Numbered from the stretch's first letter, positions 51,470-60,708 are shown. The stretch: 64,000 nt of DNA from Lichenicola sp964236105 (GCA_964236105.1 CAXSBC010000004.1:248001-312000); one strand, 5' to 3'. The notes: a model not told the origin generated them from the sequence alone. Translations and numbers: made by a program.

Positions 51470-52433
51470 CGCGCACGCGCGGGTCGAGCAGCAGATAGAC
51501 CAGGTCGACCACGGCGTTGGCCAGCACCACGAAGATCGCCGAATACATCACGGTGGCCATGATCAGCGGCAGGTCGAGATTGATCAGCCCCTGATAGGTC
51601 AGGCGGCCGACGCCCTGCAGCCCGAACACCACCTCGGTGAGCAGCGCGCCGCCGCCGACGAGCTGGGCGAAATCCAGTCCGAACAGCGACACGAAGGTGA
51701 TCAGCGAGGTGCGCAGCCCGTGGCGCAGCAGCACCCGCGTCTCGGTGAGCCCCTTGGCGCGCGCGGTGCGCATGAAGTCCTCGCCATAGGCCGACACCAG
51801 GTCGGCGCGCAGCACGCGGCCATAGATGCCGATGAACAGCACCGCCAGCACGCACCAGGGGATCACCAGGTGGCGGAACCAGGCGAGCGGGTCCTCGTGC
51901 AGCGGCACGTAGCCGAGGCCGGGCACCCAGGAGAACAGCCACGTGTCGTGGTAGCGGCTCTGGGTGATCAGGTTGGTGACCTCGCCGAGCCAGAACACCG
52001 GCATCGAGATGCCGATCAGCCCCAGCATCATCAGGCCGCGATCGACCAGGGTGCCGCGCAGGGCGGTGGCGACGGTGCCCATGGCGATCGAGGCCACGAT
52101 CCAGATCACCGCTGCCCCCGACACCAGCGAGAGGGTGACGGGGGCGGCGCGGATCACTTCCGGCACCACCTGCTCGCCATGATCGACGAAGGAGGTAAGG
52201 TCGCGGGAAACGAACAGCCTGCCCATCAGCCGGACGTACTGCACCGGCAGCGGCCGGTCGAAGCCGTAGGCGTGGCGGACCGCCGCCATCGTCTCGGGGC
52301 TGGCGTTGCGGCCGGCGATGCGGGCGGTGGGGTCGGCGCCGGGGGTGGCGAAGAACACCAGGAACACCAGCACGCTGATGCCGAACAGGACCAGCACGGT
52401 CTGGCCGAGGCGCTGGAGCAGGGCCTGGAGCAT
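51459..52433 (-). CDS. ABC transporter permease (DppB-like)
   Basis: A 324-residue inner-membrane permease with six helices. The N-terminal helix (TVLVLFGISVLVFLVFFATPG) is followed by the DppB-type insert HAYGFDRPLPVQYVRLMGRLF. The cytoplasmic EAA-type loop YGEDFMRTARAKGLTETRVLLRHGLRTSL docks on the ATPase. ATG at 52431-52433 shares its last base with the DppC-like stop (TGATG). The long in-frame region upstream lies antisense-like under the DppC-like gene and is not coding. Confidence 0.92.
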   Translation of the reverse strand: MLQALLQRLGQTVLVLFGISVLVFLVFFATPGADPTARIAGRNASPETMAAVRHAYGFDRPLPVQYVRLMGRLFVSRDLTSFVDHGEQVVPEVIRAAPVTLSLVSGAAVIWIVASIAMGTVATALRGTLVDRGLMMLGLIGISMPVFWLGEVTNLITQSRYHDTWLFSWVPGLGYVPLHEDPLAWFRHLVIPWCVLAVLFIGIYGRVLRADLVSAYGEDFMRTARAKGLTETRVLLRHGLRTSLITFVSLFGLDFAQLVGGGALLTEVVFGLQGVGRLTYQGLINLDLPLIMATVMYSAIFVVLANAVVDLVYLLLDPRVRDGR

Positions 52434-53452
52434 CAGGCGCGGCGCCTGCTGGTTTCCCGCACGTCGAGCGCGTCGCGCAGGCCGTCGCCCAGGATGTTGA
52501 GGGCGAGCACGGTGACGACGATGGCCAGGCCCGGCGCGATCGCCACGGCGGGACGGGTATAGATCAGGCCCTGCCCGTCCTCGATGATGGTGCCCCAGCT
52601 CGCCGCCGGCGCCTGCACGCCGATCGACAGGAACGACAGCGCGCTCTCCGCCAGCAGCGCCAGCGCCATCACCAGGGGTGCCAGCACGATCAGCGTGGTG
52701 GACACGTTGGGCAGGATGTCGCGCAGCAGGATGCGGCCGCGCGACACGCCGAGGCAGCGCGCGGCGAGCACGAACTCGGCCTGCCTGAGCGACAGCACGC
52801 GGCCGCGGATCGGCCGGGCGGCGTAGGGCACATATACGAGCGCGATGATGGCGATCGGCAGGATCAGGTTGTCGGAGCGGATGGTGAAGGGCCCCAGCTG
52901 CAGTCCCTGGCTGACGGTGACGATGGAGAGCGAGATCGCGAACAGGTAGACCGGGATCGCCCACATGATGTCCATCAGGCGCGACAGCAGCACGTCGACG
53001 ATGCCGCCGAAGAAGCCGGCGCAGATGCCGACGACGGCGGCGAGCGTGATGCACAGCAGTGCCGCACAGCCAGAGATCAGCAGCGAGTTGCGGCCGCCAT
53101 ACAGCAGCCGCGCGGCGACGTCGCGGCCCTGGCTGTCGGCGCCGAGCAGGTCGGCATCCATGCGCCAGGTGGGGCCGATCGGGGTCAGGCCGAGATGCAG
53201 CCGGTTGTGGTTCGGCTGCATCACCGGCACCTCCTCGCCCTGCAGCATGACGGTCGCGGCCACGTCGGAGTCGAACGGATCGGTATGGGCGACGTGGCGC
53301 GCATAGAACGGGGCTGCCGCACTCAGCAGTACCAGCAGGGCGAGCACGGCGAGCGAGGCGACGGCGCTCGGCATGCGCAGCAGGGCCCGCAGCGCCACCT
53401 GCCACGGACCCGGCACGCGCGCGGCATGGGTGGGCGTGACGGCGACGCTCAC
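52433..53452 (-). CDS. ABC transporter permease (DppC-like)
   Basis: A 339-residue permease partner. After a short N-terminus and the first helix (SAVASLAVLALLVLLSAAA), it has the DppC-type segment GADSQGRDVAARLLYGGRNSLLISG, further helices, and the EAA loop RQAEFVLAARCLGVSRGRILLRDILPN. The gene starts with GTG at 53450-53452, overlapping the stop of the binding-protein gene (GTGA). Together with the DppB-like protein it forms the transport channel. Confidence 0.92.
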   Translation of the reverse strand: MSVAVTPTHAARVPGPWQVALRALLRMPSAVASLAVLALLVLLSAAAPFYARHVAHTDPFDSDVAATVMLQGEEVPVMQPNHNRLHLGLTPIGPTWRMDADLLGADSQGRDVAARLLYGGRNSLLISGCAALLCITLAAVVGICAGFFGGIVDVLLSRLMDIMWAIPVYLFAISLSIVTVSQGLQLGPFTIRSDNLILPIAIIALVYVPYAARPIRGRVLSLRQAEFVLAARCLGVSRGRILLRDILPNVSTTLIVLAPLVMALALLAESALSFLSIGVQAPAASWGTIIEDGQGLIYTRPAVAIAPGLAIVVTVLALNILGDGLRDALDVRETSRRRA

Positions 53453-55173
53453 TGCACCCAGGCCTGCGAGAACAGCATGTGGTAGAGATGCACGGTGTAG
53501 AAGTTGCCCAGACGCTTCGACACCAGCTCGATCTTCTTCATCTGGATCAGGGGTGCGGCCGGCGCGTCCTGCATCAGCATGCGGTCGGCCTCGGCCCAGA
53601 GTGCGGCACCTTTCGTCCTGTCGGTGACCGAGACAAGGGCCGCCTGGTTCAGCAGGTCCTCGACCGGCCTGCTGCAATAGCCCGAGATGTTGACCGACGA
53701 ATCCGAGCCCGGGTGGAAGTTCTCGCAACCGAACAGGGCAGTCAGGAAATCCGACGGCTCGGCATAGTCGGCGTACCAGTCGGTCAGGCTGATCTGCACC
53801 TTGTTGCTGGTGTTCTGGATATAGGTGAACTGGATCGCGAACGCGATCGGCTTCACGTCGGCATCGTAGCCGAGCGCGCGCAGCATGCCCTGCAGGTAGG
53901 TGCCCATGGCGACCTCGACGCCGCGGTTCGGCACCACCAGCGTGACGTGCATGCCCCTGGTGCCGCTCTCCTCGACCAGCTGCTTGGCGCGCGCCAGATC
54001 GGGCGCGGTCCAGGCGGCGGCAGGGTGGGCGAAATCGGCGCCTCTGCTGTAGGGGCAGCCCACGGCATGGCCGGGCAGCCCGGCCGGCACGTTCTGGCAC
54101 AGCACGCTGCCGGCGGCGGGGCCGCCATAGAAGGTCTGCATGGCGCGGCGATTGACCGCATAGTTGATCGCCTGGCGCACCTTGAGGTTGTCGAACGGCG
54201 CCAGGTTGACGTTCATCGCCAGGTAGTAGGTGCCGAAGACGTCGTTGATGTGCACCTGGTCGGGGAAGCGGTCGCCGATCTCGCCGTAGCGGTCGAGCGG
54301 CACGTTGTCGTACATGTAGTCGTAGTCGCCATTCTCGGTGGCGGTGACCTGCGCCTCGTCGCTCAGGCCAAAGGAATACACGATGCGGTCGGGATAGCCG
54401 TCCGGCTGCGCCACGGCGTCCCACACCCGGAAATGCGGATTGCGGTCGACAACCATGCCGTGGTTCGGGTCGTAGCTGACGATGCGATACGGGCCGGTGC
54501 CGGGCGGCGCGTCGTTGCCGAGGTCGCGTGCGGGCGTGTCGGCGGGCAGCACGTAGGCGTGCGGGAAGGACAGCTTGTCGAAGAACTCGGCGTCCGGATG
54601 GGTGAGGTGGAAGGTGATGCTGCGGTCGGCCTCGTTGCCGACCACCCCGCCTGCGAGCGTGCAGTGCGCGCCGTCCTTCAGGCAGGCGTCCGCGCCGACG
54701 ATGCCGCCATAGAAGCCGCCGGCGGTGGGCGAGTTCACCTTGAAGAGGCGCTGGAACGACGCGACCACGTCGCGCACGCCCACCTCGCGCCCGTCGGAGA
54801 AGCGGATGCCGCGACGCAGGTGGAACACGTAGGTGAGGCCGCCATCCTGCGGCGCGGGCAGCGCCTCGGCGAGATCGGCGACCGGATGGTTGCTGGCCTC
54901 GCCGAGCCTTTTCGCGAATGCGGTCAGCCCGTCATAGACCACGACGGTGAGGCTGATCATCTCCGAAAGGTAGTTGATCTGCGGATCGGCGGTGCCGGCG
55001 CCGTTGTCGGCGGTCAGGCGCAGGGTGCCGCCGCGATGCGGGCTGCCCAGGGTCCGGCCGTCGGGGGCGATCACCGGCGGTAGGTCGGTGGAGGTGGGGT
55101 CCGCCGGCGGCGTGGGGGCGGCGGCGGCGAGCAGCACGGTCAGCGCCGCAGCGAGAAGAGGCCGGATCGTCAT
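53449..55173 (-). CDS. ABC transporter substrate-binding protein (DppA/OppA family, SBP family 5)
   Basis: A 574-residue periplasmic binding protein with a Sec signal peptide (IRPLLAAALTVLLAAAAP, cleavage about residue 22). The family 5 pattern is present: VYDGLTAFAK, LRRGIRFSDGREVGVRDVVASFQRLF, PPGTGPYRIVSYDPN and VRQAINYAVNRRAMQTFYGG. Several Cys residues in the second half (CLKDGAHC, CPYSRG, CENFHPG) may form disulfides. Ligands are peptides or other small solutes; specificity is not visible. It heads the five-gene importer operon (A-C-B-D-F) 4 bp after the SCO1 gene, and may be transcribed with it. Confidence 0.92.
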   Translation of the reverse strand: MTIRPLLAAALTVLLAAAAPTPPADPTSTDLPPVIAPDGRTLGSPHRGGTLRLTADNGAGTADPQINYLSEMISLTVVVYDGLTAFAKRLGEASNHPVADLAEALPAPQDGGLTYVFHLRRGIRFSDGREVGVRDVVASFQRLFKVNSPTAGGFYGGIVGADACLKDGAHCTLAGGVVGNEADRSITFHLTHPDAEFFDKLSFPHAYVLPADTPARDLGNDAPPGTGPYRIVSYDPNHGMVVDRNPHFRVWDAVAQPDGYPDRIVYSFGLSDEAQVTATENGDYDYMYDNVPLDRYGEIGDRFPDQVHINDVFGTYYLAMNVNLAPFDNLKVRQAINYAVNRRAMQTFYGGPAAGSVLCQNVPAGLPGHAVGCPYSRGADFAHPAAAWTAPDLARAKQLVEESGTRGMHVTLVVPNRGVEVAMGTYLQGMLRALGYDADVKPIAFAIQFTYIQNTSNKVQISLTDWYADYAEPSDFLTALFGCENFHPGSDSSVNISGYCSRPVEDLLNQAALVSVTDRTKGAALWAEADRMLMQDAPAAPLIQMKKIELVSKRLGNFYTVHLYHMLFSQAWVQ

Positions 55174-55177
55174 CGGC

Positions 55178-55771
55178 TCAGCCGGCCAGCGCACGCAACT
55201 TGGCGGCAATCATGTCGGGACCCGCATTGCCGTTCAACACATCCGCGAACCGGCCTTGCGGGTTCATGATGATGAACACCGAGCTGTGGCTCATCGTCAT
55301 GTGTCCCTGCGGCAGGGGTGCCTCCGGCGCCGCATAGACGCGGTATGCGTCCTTCGCCTGCGCGATCGCGTCCGGCGCGCCGGTGAGGCCGAGGATGCGG
55401 GAGTCGAAGCCGGCGGTGTAGCGTCCCATGACGGCCGGCGTGTCGCGGGCGGGATCGATGGTGATGAAGATCGGCGCGACGGCGGCTGCTTTCGCTCCGA
55501 GCAGGCCCAGCGCGCCCGCCATGTCGTTCAGCGCGGTCGGGCAGGTGTCCGGACAGAAGGTGTAGCCGAAATAGACCAGCATCCATCGGCCCCGGAAGTC
55601 GCGGTCGGTGACGATCCGTCCGTCCGGCGCGATCAGGCGGAACGGACCGCCGATCGCGGCTGGCACGGCGCCGCCCGGATCGCCCCAGCCGAACCAGTGC
55701 AGGGTGGTGGCGGCCTGGGCCAGCGCCAGGACCACCAGGGCGGCCGGGATCAGCAGGCGCCACCGCCTCAA
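55178..55771 (-). CDS. SCO1/SenC family protein (copper chaperone for cytochrome oxidase)
   Basis: A 197-residue membrane-anchored thioredoxin-fold protein that delivers copper to, or reduces, the CuA site of cytochrome c oxidase. It has an N-terminal signal anchor (LLIPAALVVLALAQAA), the redox/copper motif YFGYTFCPDTCPTAL with Cys73 and Cys77, and a conserved His near residue 163 (MSHSSVFIIM). The ATG overlaps the polA stop (ATGA, 55768-55771). It lies between polA and the importer operon on the same strand. Confidence 0.9.
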   Translation of the reverse strand: MRRWRLLIPAALVVLALAQAATTLHWFGWGDPGGAVPAAIGGPFRLIAPDGRIVTDRDFRGRWMLVYFGYTFCPDTCPTALNDMAGALGLLGAKAAAVAPIFITIDPARDTPAVMGRYTAGFDSRILGLTGAPDAIAQAKDAYRVYAAPEAPLPQGHMTMSHSSVFIIMNPQGRFADVLNGNAGPDMIAAKLRALAG

Positions 55772-58644
55772 TGCGCGTCCGCCCAGCTCCGGCCGACGCC
55801 GGTCTCGACCACCAGCGGCACCGACAGCCGGGCCGCATTTTCCATGACGTTGCGGGCGATGGCGGACAGCGTCTCGGCCTCGTCCTCGGGTGCCTCGAAC
55901 AGCAGCTCGTCATGCACCTGCAGCAGCATGCGCGACCGCATGCCCGCCCGCGCCAGCTCCGCCGGCAGCCTCACCATGGCGCGCTTGATGATGTCGGCCG
56001 CTCCGCCCTGCAGCGGCGCGTTGGAGGCCTGGCGTTCGGAATAGCCGCGCCTGGCCGGGTTGGTTTCCTTGATCCCCGGGATCCAGCAGCGCCGTCCGAA
56101 CGGGGTCAGCACGTAGCCCTGCGCGCGCGCCTCGTCGCGGGTGGCGTCCATGAAGTCGCGTATGCCGGGATAGCGGGCGAAGTAGGCGTCGATATAGGTG
56201 CGCGCCTCGCCGGCCGGAACGCCGAGCTGGCGCGCCAGGCCGAAGGCGGAGATGCCGTAGATGATGCCGAAATTGATCGCCTTGGCCCGCCTGCGGGTGA
56301 GGCTGTCCATGCCCTCGATCGGCACGCCGAACACCTCCGAGGCGGTGCGGGCATGGATGTCCTGGCCGGTGGCGAAGGCTTCCAGCAGGGCCGGGATGCG
56401 CGCGACATGGGCCAGCAGGCGCAGTTCGATCTGCGAATAGTCGGCCGACACCAGCACATGGCCGGGTGCCGCCACGAAGGCGCGCCGGATGCGGCCGCCT
56501 TCCTCGGTGCGGATCGGGATGTTCTGCAGGTTGGGCTCGTTGGAGGAGAGCCGCCCGGTGGAGGTGATCGCCATCTGGAACGAGGTGTGGACGCGGCCCG
56601 TCTCGGGGTTGATCTCCTCGACCAGCGCATCGGCATAGGTCGATTTCAGCTTGGCGATCTGGCGCCATTCCAGGATGCGCGCGGGCAGGTCGCTGCCGGC
56701 TTCGGCCAGCGCCTGCAGGGCCGCGGAATCGGTGCCCCAGGCGCCGGTCTTCATGCGCTTGCCGCCGGGCAGCTTCATCTCGTCGAACAGGATCTCGCCG
56801 AGCTGCTTGGGGCTGCCGAGATTGAACGGCCGGCCAGCCAGCGCGTGGATCTCGGTCTCCATCACCGCCATGCGGGTGGCGAAGTCGGCGGACAGGCGGC
56901 GCAGCTCGGTCTCGTCGACCATGATGCCGGCCGATTCCATGGAGGCCAGCACCCGGATCAGCGGCCGCTCGAGCTGCTCGTAGAGCGCCAGCGACCGGTT
57001 GGTGCGCAGCTGCGGGTGCAAGATATGCCACAGCCTGAGCGTGACGTCGGCATCCTCGGCCGCGTATTCGGCGGCTTTCGGCAGCGGCACGCGCGCGAAC
57101 GGGATGCGGTTGCGGCCGGTGCCGGTGACCTGGTCGTAGGTGATCGGGGTGTGGCCGAGGAAGCGGGACGCGAGCTCGTCCATGCCGTGCCCGTGCGCGC
57201 CTGCGGCCTGCGCGTAGGAGATCAGCATGGTGTCGTCGACCGGCGCGATCGGGCCCGACAGGATGCCGCGTCCGGCGCGCTCCAGGATCAGCAGGTCGAA
57301 CTTGGCGTTCTGGAAGATCTTGAGCACGCCCGGATCGGCCAGCAGCGGGGCCAGCACCGCGAGTGCCGCCCCGGCCTCAAGCTGCGGTCCGACCGGATGC
57401 TCGAGATCGCCCTCGTGCAGGAACGGCACGTAGCAGGCGCGTCCCGGCTTCGTCGCCAGCGACAGCCCGACCATGTTGACGCGCAGCGGGTCGAGCCCGT
57501 CGGTCTCGGTGTCGACCGCGCACAGGCCGGCGCTGCGGGCCTCCCGGACCCAGGCGGCGAGGACCTCGAGGTCGGTGACGGTCTCGTACTCGGCGAATGG
57601 CGCGTCGTGGCGCGGCACCAGCTCGGCCGGCGCGGGTGCCGCGACCCCGGCCAGGGCCAGCGTCGCCGGGTTGGCATCCGGGGCGCGCGCCTCGATCGAC
57701 AGGCGCTGGGCGATGGCTCGGAACCCCATGGCGCCGAGCCAGCCGCCGAGGCGGACCCCGTCTGGGGTGGTGAAGGCGAGCTGCTCGATCGGCAGCGGCA
57801 GCGGCGCGTCGTCGCGCAGGATCACCAGCTGGCGCGAGATGCGGGCGGCGGCCTCGTGCGCCACCAGCGCGTCGCGCCGCTTCGACGGCTTCATCTCGCC
57901 TGCCGCCAGCGCCCGGTAGATGCCGTCCAGGTCGCCGTATTCCAGCACCAGCTGGCTGGCGATCTTCGGTCCGATGCCGGGCACGCCCGGCACGTTGTCG
58001 ACGCTGTCGCCCATCAGCGCCTGCACCTCGATCACCTTGTCCGGACCGACGCCGAAGCGCTCGCGCACCTCGGCCTCGCCGATCGGCTTCTGCTTGATCG
58101 GGTCGAGCATGTCGACGCCCGGCCGGATCAGCTGCATCAGGTCCTTGTCGGACGAGACGACCGTGCAGCGGCCGCCGCCGGCGGCGACCTCGCAGGCATA
58201 GGCGGCGATCAGGTCGTCGGCTTCCCAGCCGGCGAGCTCGATGGCGGGCACGCCGAAGGCGGCGGTGGCCTCGCGCACCAGCGCAAATTGCGGCATCAGC
58301 TCGGGCGGCGGCTCGGGGCGATGCGCCTTGTACTGGTCATAGAGCTCGTTGCGGAAGGTCAGCCGGCCGGCATCGAAGATCACCGCCAGATGGGTGCCGA
58401 CATGCTCGCGCAGGAAACGGGCGATCATGTTGGTGAAGCCGAACACGGCATTCACCGGCGTGCCGTCCGCGCGGTTCATCGGCGGCAGCGCATGGAAGGC
58501 GCGGAAGATGAAGCCCGAGCCGTCGATCAGCACCAGATGGGTGCCGGCCCAGCGCGCCGTGTCGTCGGCCTGCCCGCTGTTCGACGGCGCGATGCCGTCG
58601 ACGGTGCCCGCATCCTGCTCCGGTGGGTCGGACAGATCGGTCAA
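55768..58644 (-). CDS. polA: DNA polymerase I
   Basis: DNA polymerase I for gap filling and repair, 958 residues, with all three activities. The 5'-3' exonuclease (about 35-320) has LVLIDGSGFIFRAFHALPP, VSSDKDLMQLI and GIGPKIASQL. The 3'-5' exonuclease (about 390-570) has CAVDTETDGLDP and is intact. The polymerase has motif A SADYSQIELR, motif B RRRAKAINFGIIYG and motif C LLQVHDELLFEAP. The start is unusual: the first in-frame ATG falls after the catalytic LIDGSGF motif, so translation must begin upstream. TTG at 58642-58644 overlaps the stop of the zinc-finger gene (TTGA) and fits. Confidence 0.95.
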   Translation of the reverse strand: MTDLSDPPEQDAGTVDGIAPSNSGQADDTARWAGTHLVLIDGSGFIFRAFHALPPMNRADGTPVNAVFGFTNMIARFLREHVGTHLAVIFDAGRLTFRNELYDQYKAHRPEPPPELMPQFALVREATAAFGVPAIELAGWEADDLIAAYACEVAAGGGRCTVVSSDKDLMQLIRPGVDMLDPIKQKPIGEAEVRERFGVGPDKVIEVQALMGDSVDNVPGVPGIGPKIASQLVLEYGDLDGIYRALAAGEMKPSKRRDALVAHEAAARISRQLVILRDDAPLPLPIEQLAFTTPDGVRLGGWLGAMGFRAIAQRLSIEARAPDANPATLALAGVAAPAPAELVPRHDAPFAEYETVTDLEVLAAWVREARSAGLCAVDTETDGLDPLRVNMVGLSLATKPGRACYVPFLHEGDLEHPVGPQLEAGAALAVLAPLLADPGVLKIFQNAKFDLLILERAGRGILSGPIAPVDDTMLISYAQAAGAHGHGMDELASRFLGHTPITYDQVTGTGRNRIPFARVPLPKAAEYAAEDADVTLRLWHILHPQLRTNRSLALYEQLERPLIRVLASMESAGIMVDETELRRLSADFATRMAVMETEIHALAGRPFNLGSPKQLGEILFDEMKLPGGKRMKTGAWGTDSAALQALAEAGSDLPARILEWRQIAKLKSTYADALVEEINPETGRVHTSFQMAITSTGRLSSNEPNLQNIPIRTEEGGRIRRAFVAAPGHVLVSADYSQIELRLLAHVARIPALLEAFATGQDIHARTASEVFGVPIEGMDSLTRRRAKAINFGIIYGISAFGLARQLGVPAGEARTYIDAYFARYPGIRDFMDATRDEARAQGYVLTPFGRRCWIPGIKETNPARRGYSERQASNAPLQGGAADIIKRAMVRLPAELARAGMRSRMLLQVHDELLFEAPEDEAETLSAIARNVMENAARLSVPLVVETGVGRSWADAH

Positions 58645-58862
58645 TGGTCGGGGTCGCCGCCTTCGCCCGCATCCGGCGACAGCACATACACGCGCGAGCA
58701 CCACGGGCAGAAGGTCTGCTGCTCGACGATCCGCAGCCAGACCCGCGGATGCCCGAGCCCATCGGCACCGCCGTCGCAGGCGACGACACGGCTGGTGACG
58801 GTGAAGGTCTCGATGGCGTCGGCCCCGAGCTGCGGGGTCGGCGTCGCTGCGCCGTACGGCAT
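58641..58862 (-). CDS. Small zinc-finger protein (zf-CHCC domain)
   Basis: A 73-residue protein with the zf-CHCC pattern: Cys29 in VACDGG, His38 in GHPRVWL, and Cys52 and Cys55 in FCPWCSRVYVL. The domain is related to a small subunit-like zinc protein of respiratory complex I, and stand-alone copies in alphaproteobacteria are of unknown role. ATG at 58860-58862. It is immediately upstream of polA and their stop and start codons overlap, so it may drive polA translation. Confidence 0.82.
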   Translation of the reverse strand: MPYGAATPTPQLGADAIETFTVTSRVVACDGGADGLGHPRVWLRIVEQQTFCPWCSRVYVLSPDAGEGGDPDH

Positions 58863-58994
58863 TCTGTCGCCTTGGAAGGTGGCTGGGAGAGGAGTTGGAT
58901 GATACGCAGGACCGCCCCCTTTTGAAACCTCTGCCGGCCGAGCATCGCCATCCGAAACATCGCCTTCCTTCGCCTCGCCTGGCGGTCCGCACCC

Positions 58995-60089
58995 GTGCGA
59001 GGCGCCGTCGCGGCCGGCGCGGCCCTGCTGCTGGGCAGCTGCAGCGCGGCGGCGCCGGTGCCTCCCGGCCGGGGGGCCGCGATCCCCACGCCCTCGGCCC
59101 GGCTGCTGGCGCATGCGGCGGATCGCCGGCTGGTGCCGGCCGACCTCGTCTTCACCCTGTCCGACGGCGCCCGGCTGCCGGCGCGCCTCTGGCGGGCGGA
59201 CGGGGCGCAGCGGGCGGTGGTGCTGGCGCTGCACGGCTTCAACGACAGCCGCGACGCCTGGGAGCTGCCGGCGCCGGTGCTGGCTGCCCGCGGGATCACC
59301 GTCTATGCGCCGGACCAGCGCGGCTTCGGCGCGGCGCCCTCGCGCGGCCGCTGGGCCGGCGCCGACCGTCTGGTGGCCGACGCGGCCGAGCTCGCGCGCC
59401 AGGTGGCGGCCCGCGAGCCGGGCGTGCCGCTCTACCTGATGGGCGAGAGCATGGGCGGGGCGGTGCTGCTGTGTCTGGCGGCGCGCGCGGACGCGCCGGC
59501 GGTGGCGGGCACCATCCTGCTGGCGCCGGCGGTGTGGGCGCGCGACCAGATGAACCCGGCGATGACGATCTCGCTGTGGGCGGCGGCGACCCTGCTGCCG
59601 GACTGGGAGCTGACCGGGCGCGAGCTGCCGCTCAGGATCATGGCCAGCGACAACCGGGCGGCGCTGTATCGGCTGTCCTACGATCCGCTGACCGTCCGCA
59701 CCACCCGGACCTCCACGCTGCGCGGGCTGGTCAACCTGATGAGCCGGGCGCAGGACGCGGCGTCGCACGTGCACGGACGGATGCTGGTGGCCTATGGCGG
59801 GCGCGACCAGCTGGTGCCGGCGCGGGCCACCGCGGCGACCTGGGACGCGCTGCCCGCCGGCGTGCGCCGCAGCTTCTATCCGGCCGGCTACCACCTGCTG
59901 ATGCGCGACCTGACCCGGGCCGCGGTGATCGACGACGTCGCCTCCTGGATCCTGACCCCGGACCGGGCGCTGCCTTCCGGCGGCGACACCGCGGCGGCGT
60001 CCTGGATGGCGGCACAGGGCTGGGACGATGCGATACCGGCCTATCTGCCCGCCAATCTCGACGGGATCGTCAGCGACGGCGCACCCTAG
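58995..60089 (+). CDS. Alpha/beta hydrolase lipoprotein (monoacylglycerol-lipase-like)
   Basis: A 364-residue serine hydrolase with a lipoprotein signal peptide (AAGAALLLGSC; lipobox LGSC with Cys near residue 16). The fold shows the oxyanion segment VVLALHGFNDSRDAW, the nucleophile in YLMGESMGGAVLL, the Asp in VAYGGRDQLVPA and the His in AGYHLLMRDL. This resembles lysophospholipase/monoacylglycerol lipase enzymes that act on lipids at the envelope. It starts with GTG at 58995; no ATG is suitably placed. It is divergent from the zinc-finger/polA genes and ends 56 bp before the tRNA gene. Confidence 0.85.
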   Translation: MRGAVAAGAALLLGSCSAAAPVPPGRGAAIPTPSARLLAHAADRRLVPADLVFTLSDGARLPARLWRADGAQRAVVLALHGFNDSRDAWELPAPVLAARGITVYAPDQRGFGAAPSRGRWAGADRLVADAAELARQVAAREPGVPLYLMGESMGGAVLLCLAARADAPAVAGTILLAPAVWARDQMNPAMTISLWAAATLLPDWELTGRELPLRIMASDNRAALYRLSYDPLTVRTTRTSTLRGLVNLMSRAQDAASHVHGRMLVAYGGRDQLVPARATAATWDALPAGVRRSFYPAGYHLLMRDLTRAAVIDDVASWILTPDRALPSGGDTAAASWMAAQGWDDAIPAYLPANLDGIVSDGAP

Positions 60090-60145
60090 AGCGCTGCGTG
60101 CGGGACTGGCGCTCGGCAGCGCTTCGGGCTAAGCAGCGTGGCGCT

Positions 60146-60222
60146 GGACCCGTAGCTCAGCTGGATAGAGCGTCGCCCTCCGAAGGCGAAGGCCGAAGGT
60201 TCGAATCCTTTCGGGTCCGCCA
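60146..60222 (+). tRNA. tRNA-Arg (anticodon CCG)
   Basis: A full cloverleaf can be folded. The acceptor arms are GGACCCG (60146-60152) with CGGGTCC (60212-60218), then discriminator G and encoded CCA (60220-60222). The anticodon stem is TCGCC/GGCGA around loop CTCCGAA, giving anticodon CCG for codon CGG. The T arm is GAAGG-TTCGAAT-CCTTT. It lies exactly where base composition changes, so its 3' end is the likely integration site of the following element. Confidence 0.95.
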
Positions 60223-60582
60223 GCGTCCCAATGATAACAGCGACTTATGACAGTCTATTGGTTATGGGGTACAATCTAGGGCACAAATCGGCGGAAGCTG
60301 ATTTTTACAGTCGCCGGTTAAAAAAAGAATTTTACAAAGATCTTTTTAAAGATTTTGCCTCAGGTCTGTGCGTGCCGGCCGTAATGGGATGCTGCTCACA
60401 CCTTCGGCTTAACACAGTGCTTGCCTTCTGCCAGCAAGCTACAGCCAGCAGCCTCACTCTTCCCGCAGCGTGGCTCGGGGCAACATTACAAACTTATCAC
60501 CCAAAGCAGCTAGCCACCGCTTCGCGCTCGCGCGCTTACCACGTTCAAAGCCCTCTCTACCAATGGTAACAAGAAAGAATTC

Positions 60583-60612
60583 TGTGGATAAACTGTGCCT
60601 TCCTGTGGATAA
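60583..60612 (-). promoter_or_regulatory. Two perfect DnaA boxes, 21 bp apart
   Basis: TGTGGATAA occurs at 60583-60591 and again at 60604-60612 in the same orientation (TTATCCACA on the minus strand, the consensus DnaA box). The start-to-start distance is 21 bp, two helical turns, so both face the same side of the DNA. An AT-rich block lies about 230 bp upstream. Confidence 0.55.
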
Positions 60613-60681
60613 CCCAGACTTGGAACCTACATTGACATTGCGCAGGCTCAGCGAGACGTAGAAAAACAGGTTCGTTTAGCT

Positions 60682-60708
60682 GTTGATCAACCTTTTGGTG
60701 CGTTGATC
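60682..60708. promoter_or_regulatory. Repeated GTTGATC half-sites before the antitoxin gene
   Basis: A 10-bp palindrome GTTGATCAAC lies at 60682-60691, and a further GTTGATC half-site lies at 60702-60708, exactly 20 bp further. They sit 29-55 bp before the antitoxin start, where an autorepressor operator is expected in a toxin-antitoxin operon. Confidence 0.4.

Noticed and set aside
60231..60569. 112-codon open frame after the tRNA
   Set aside because: No ribosome site, protein-unlike composition, and it overlaps the AT-rich non-coding block.
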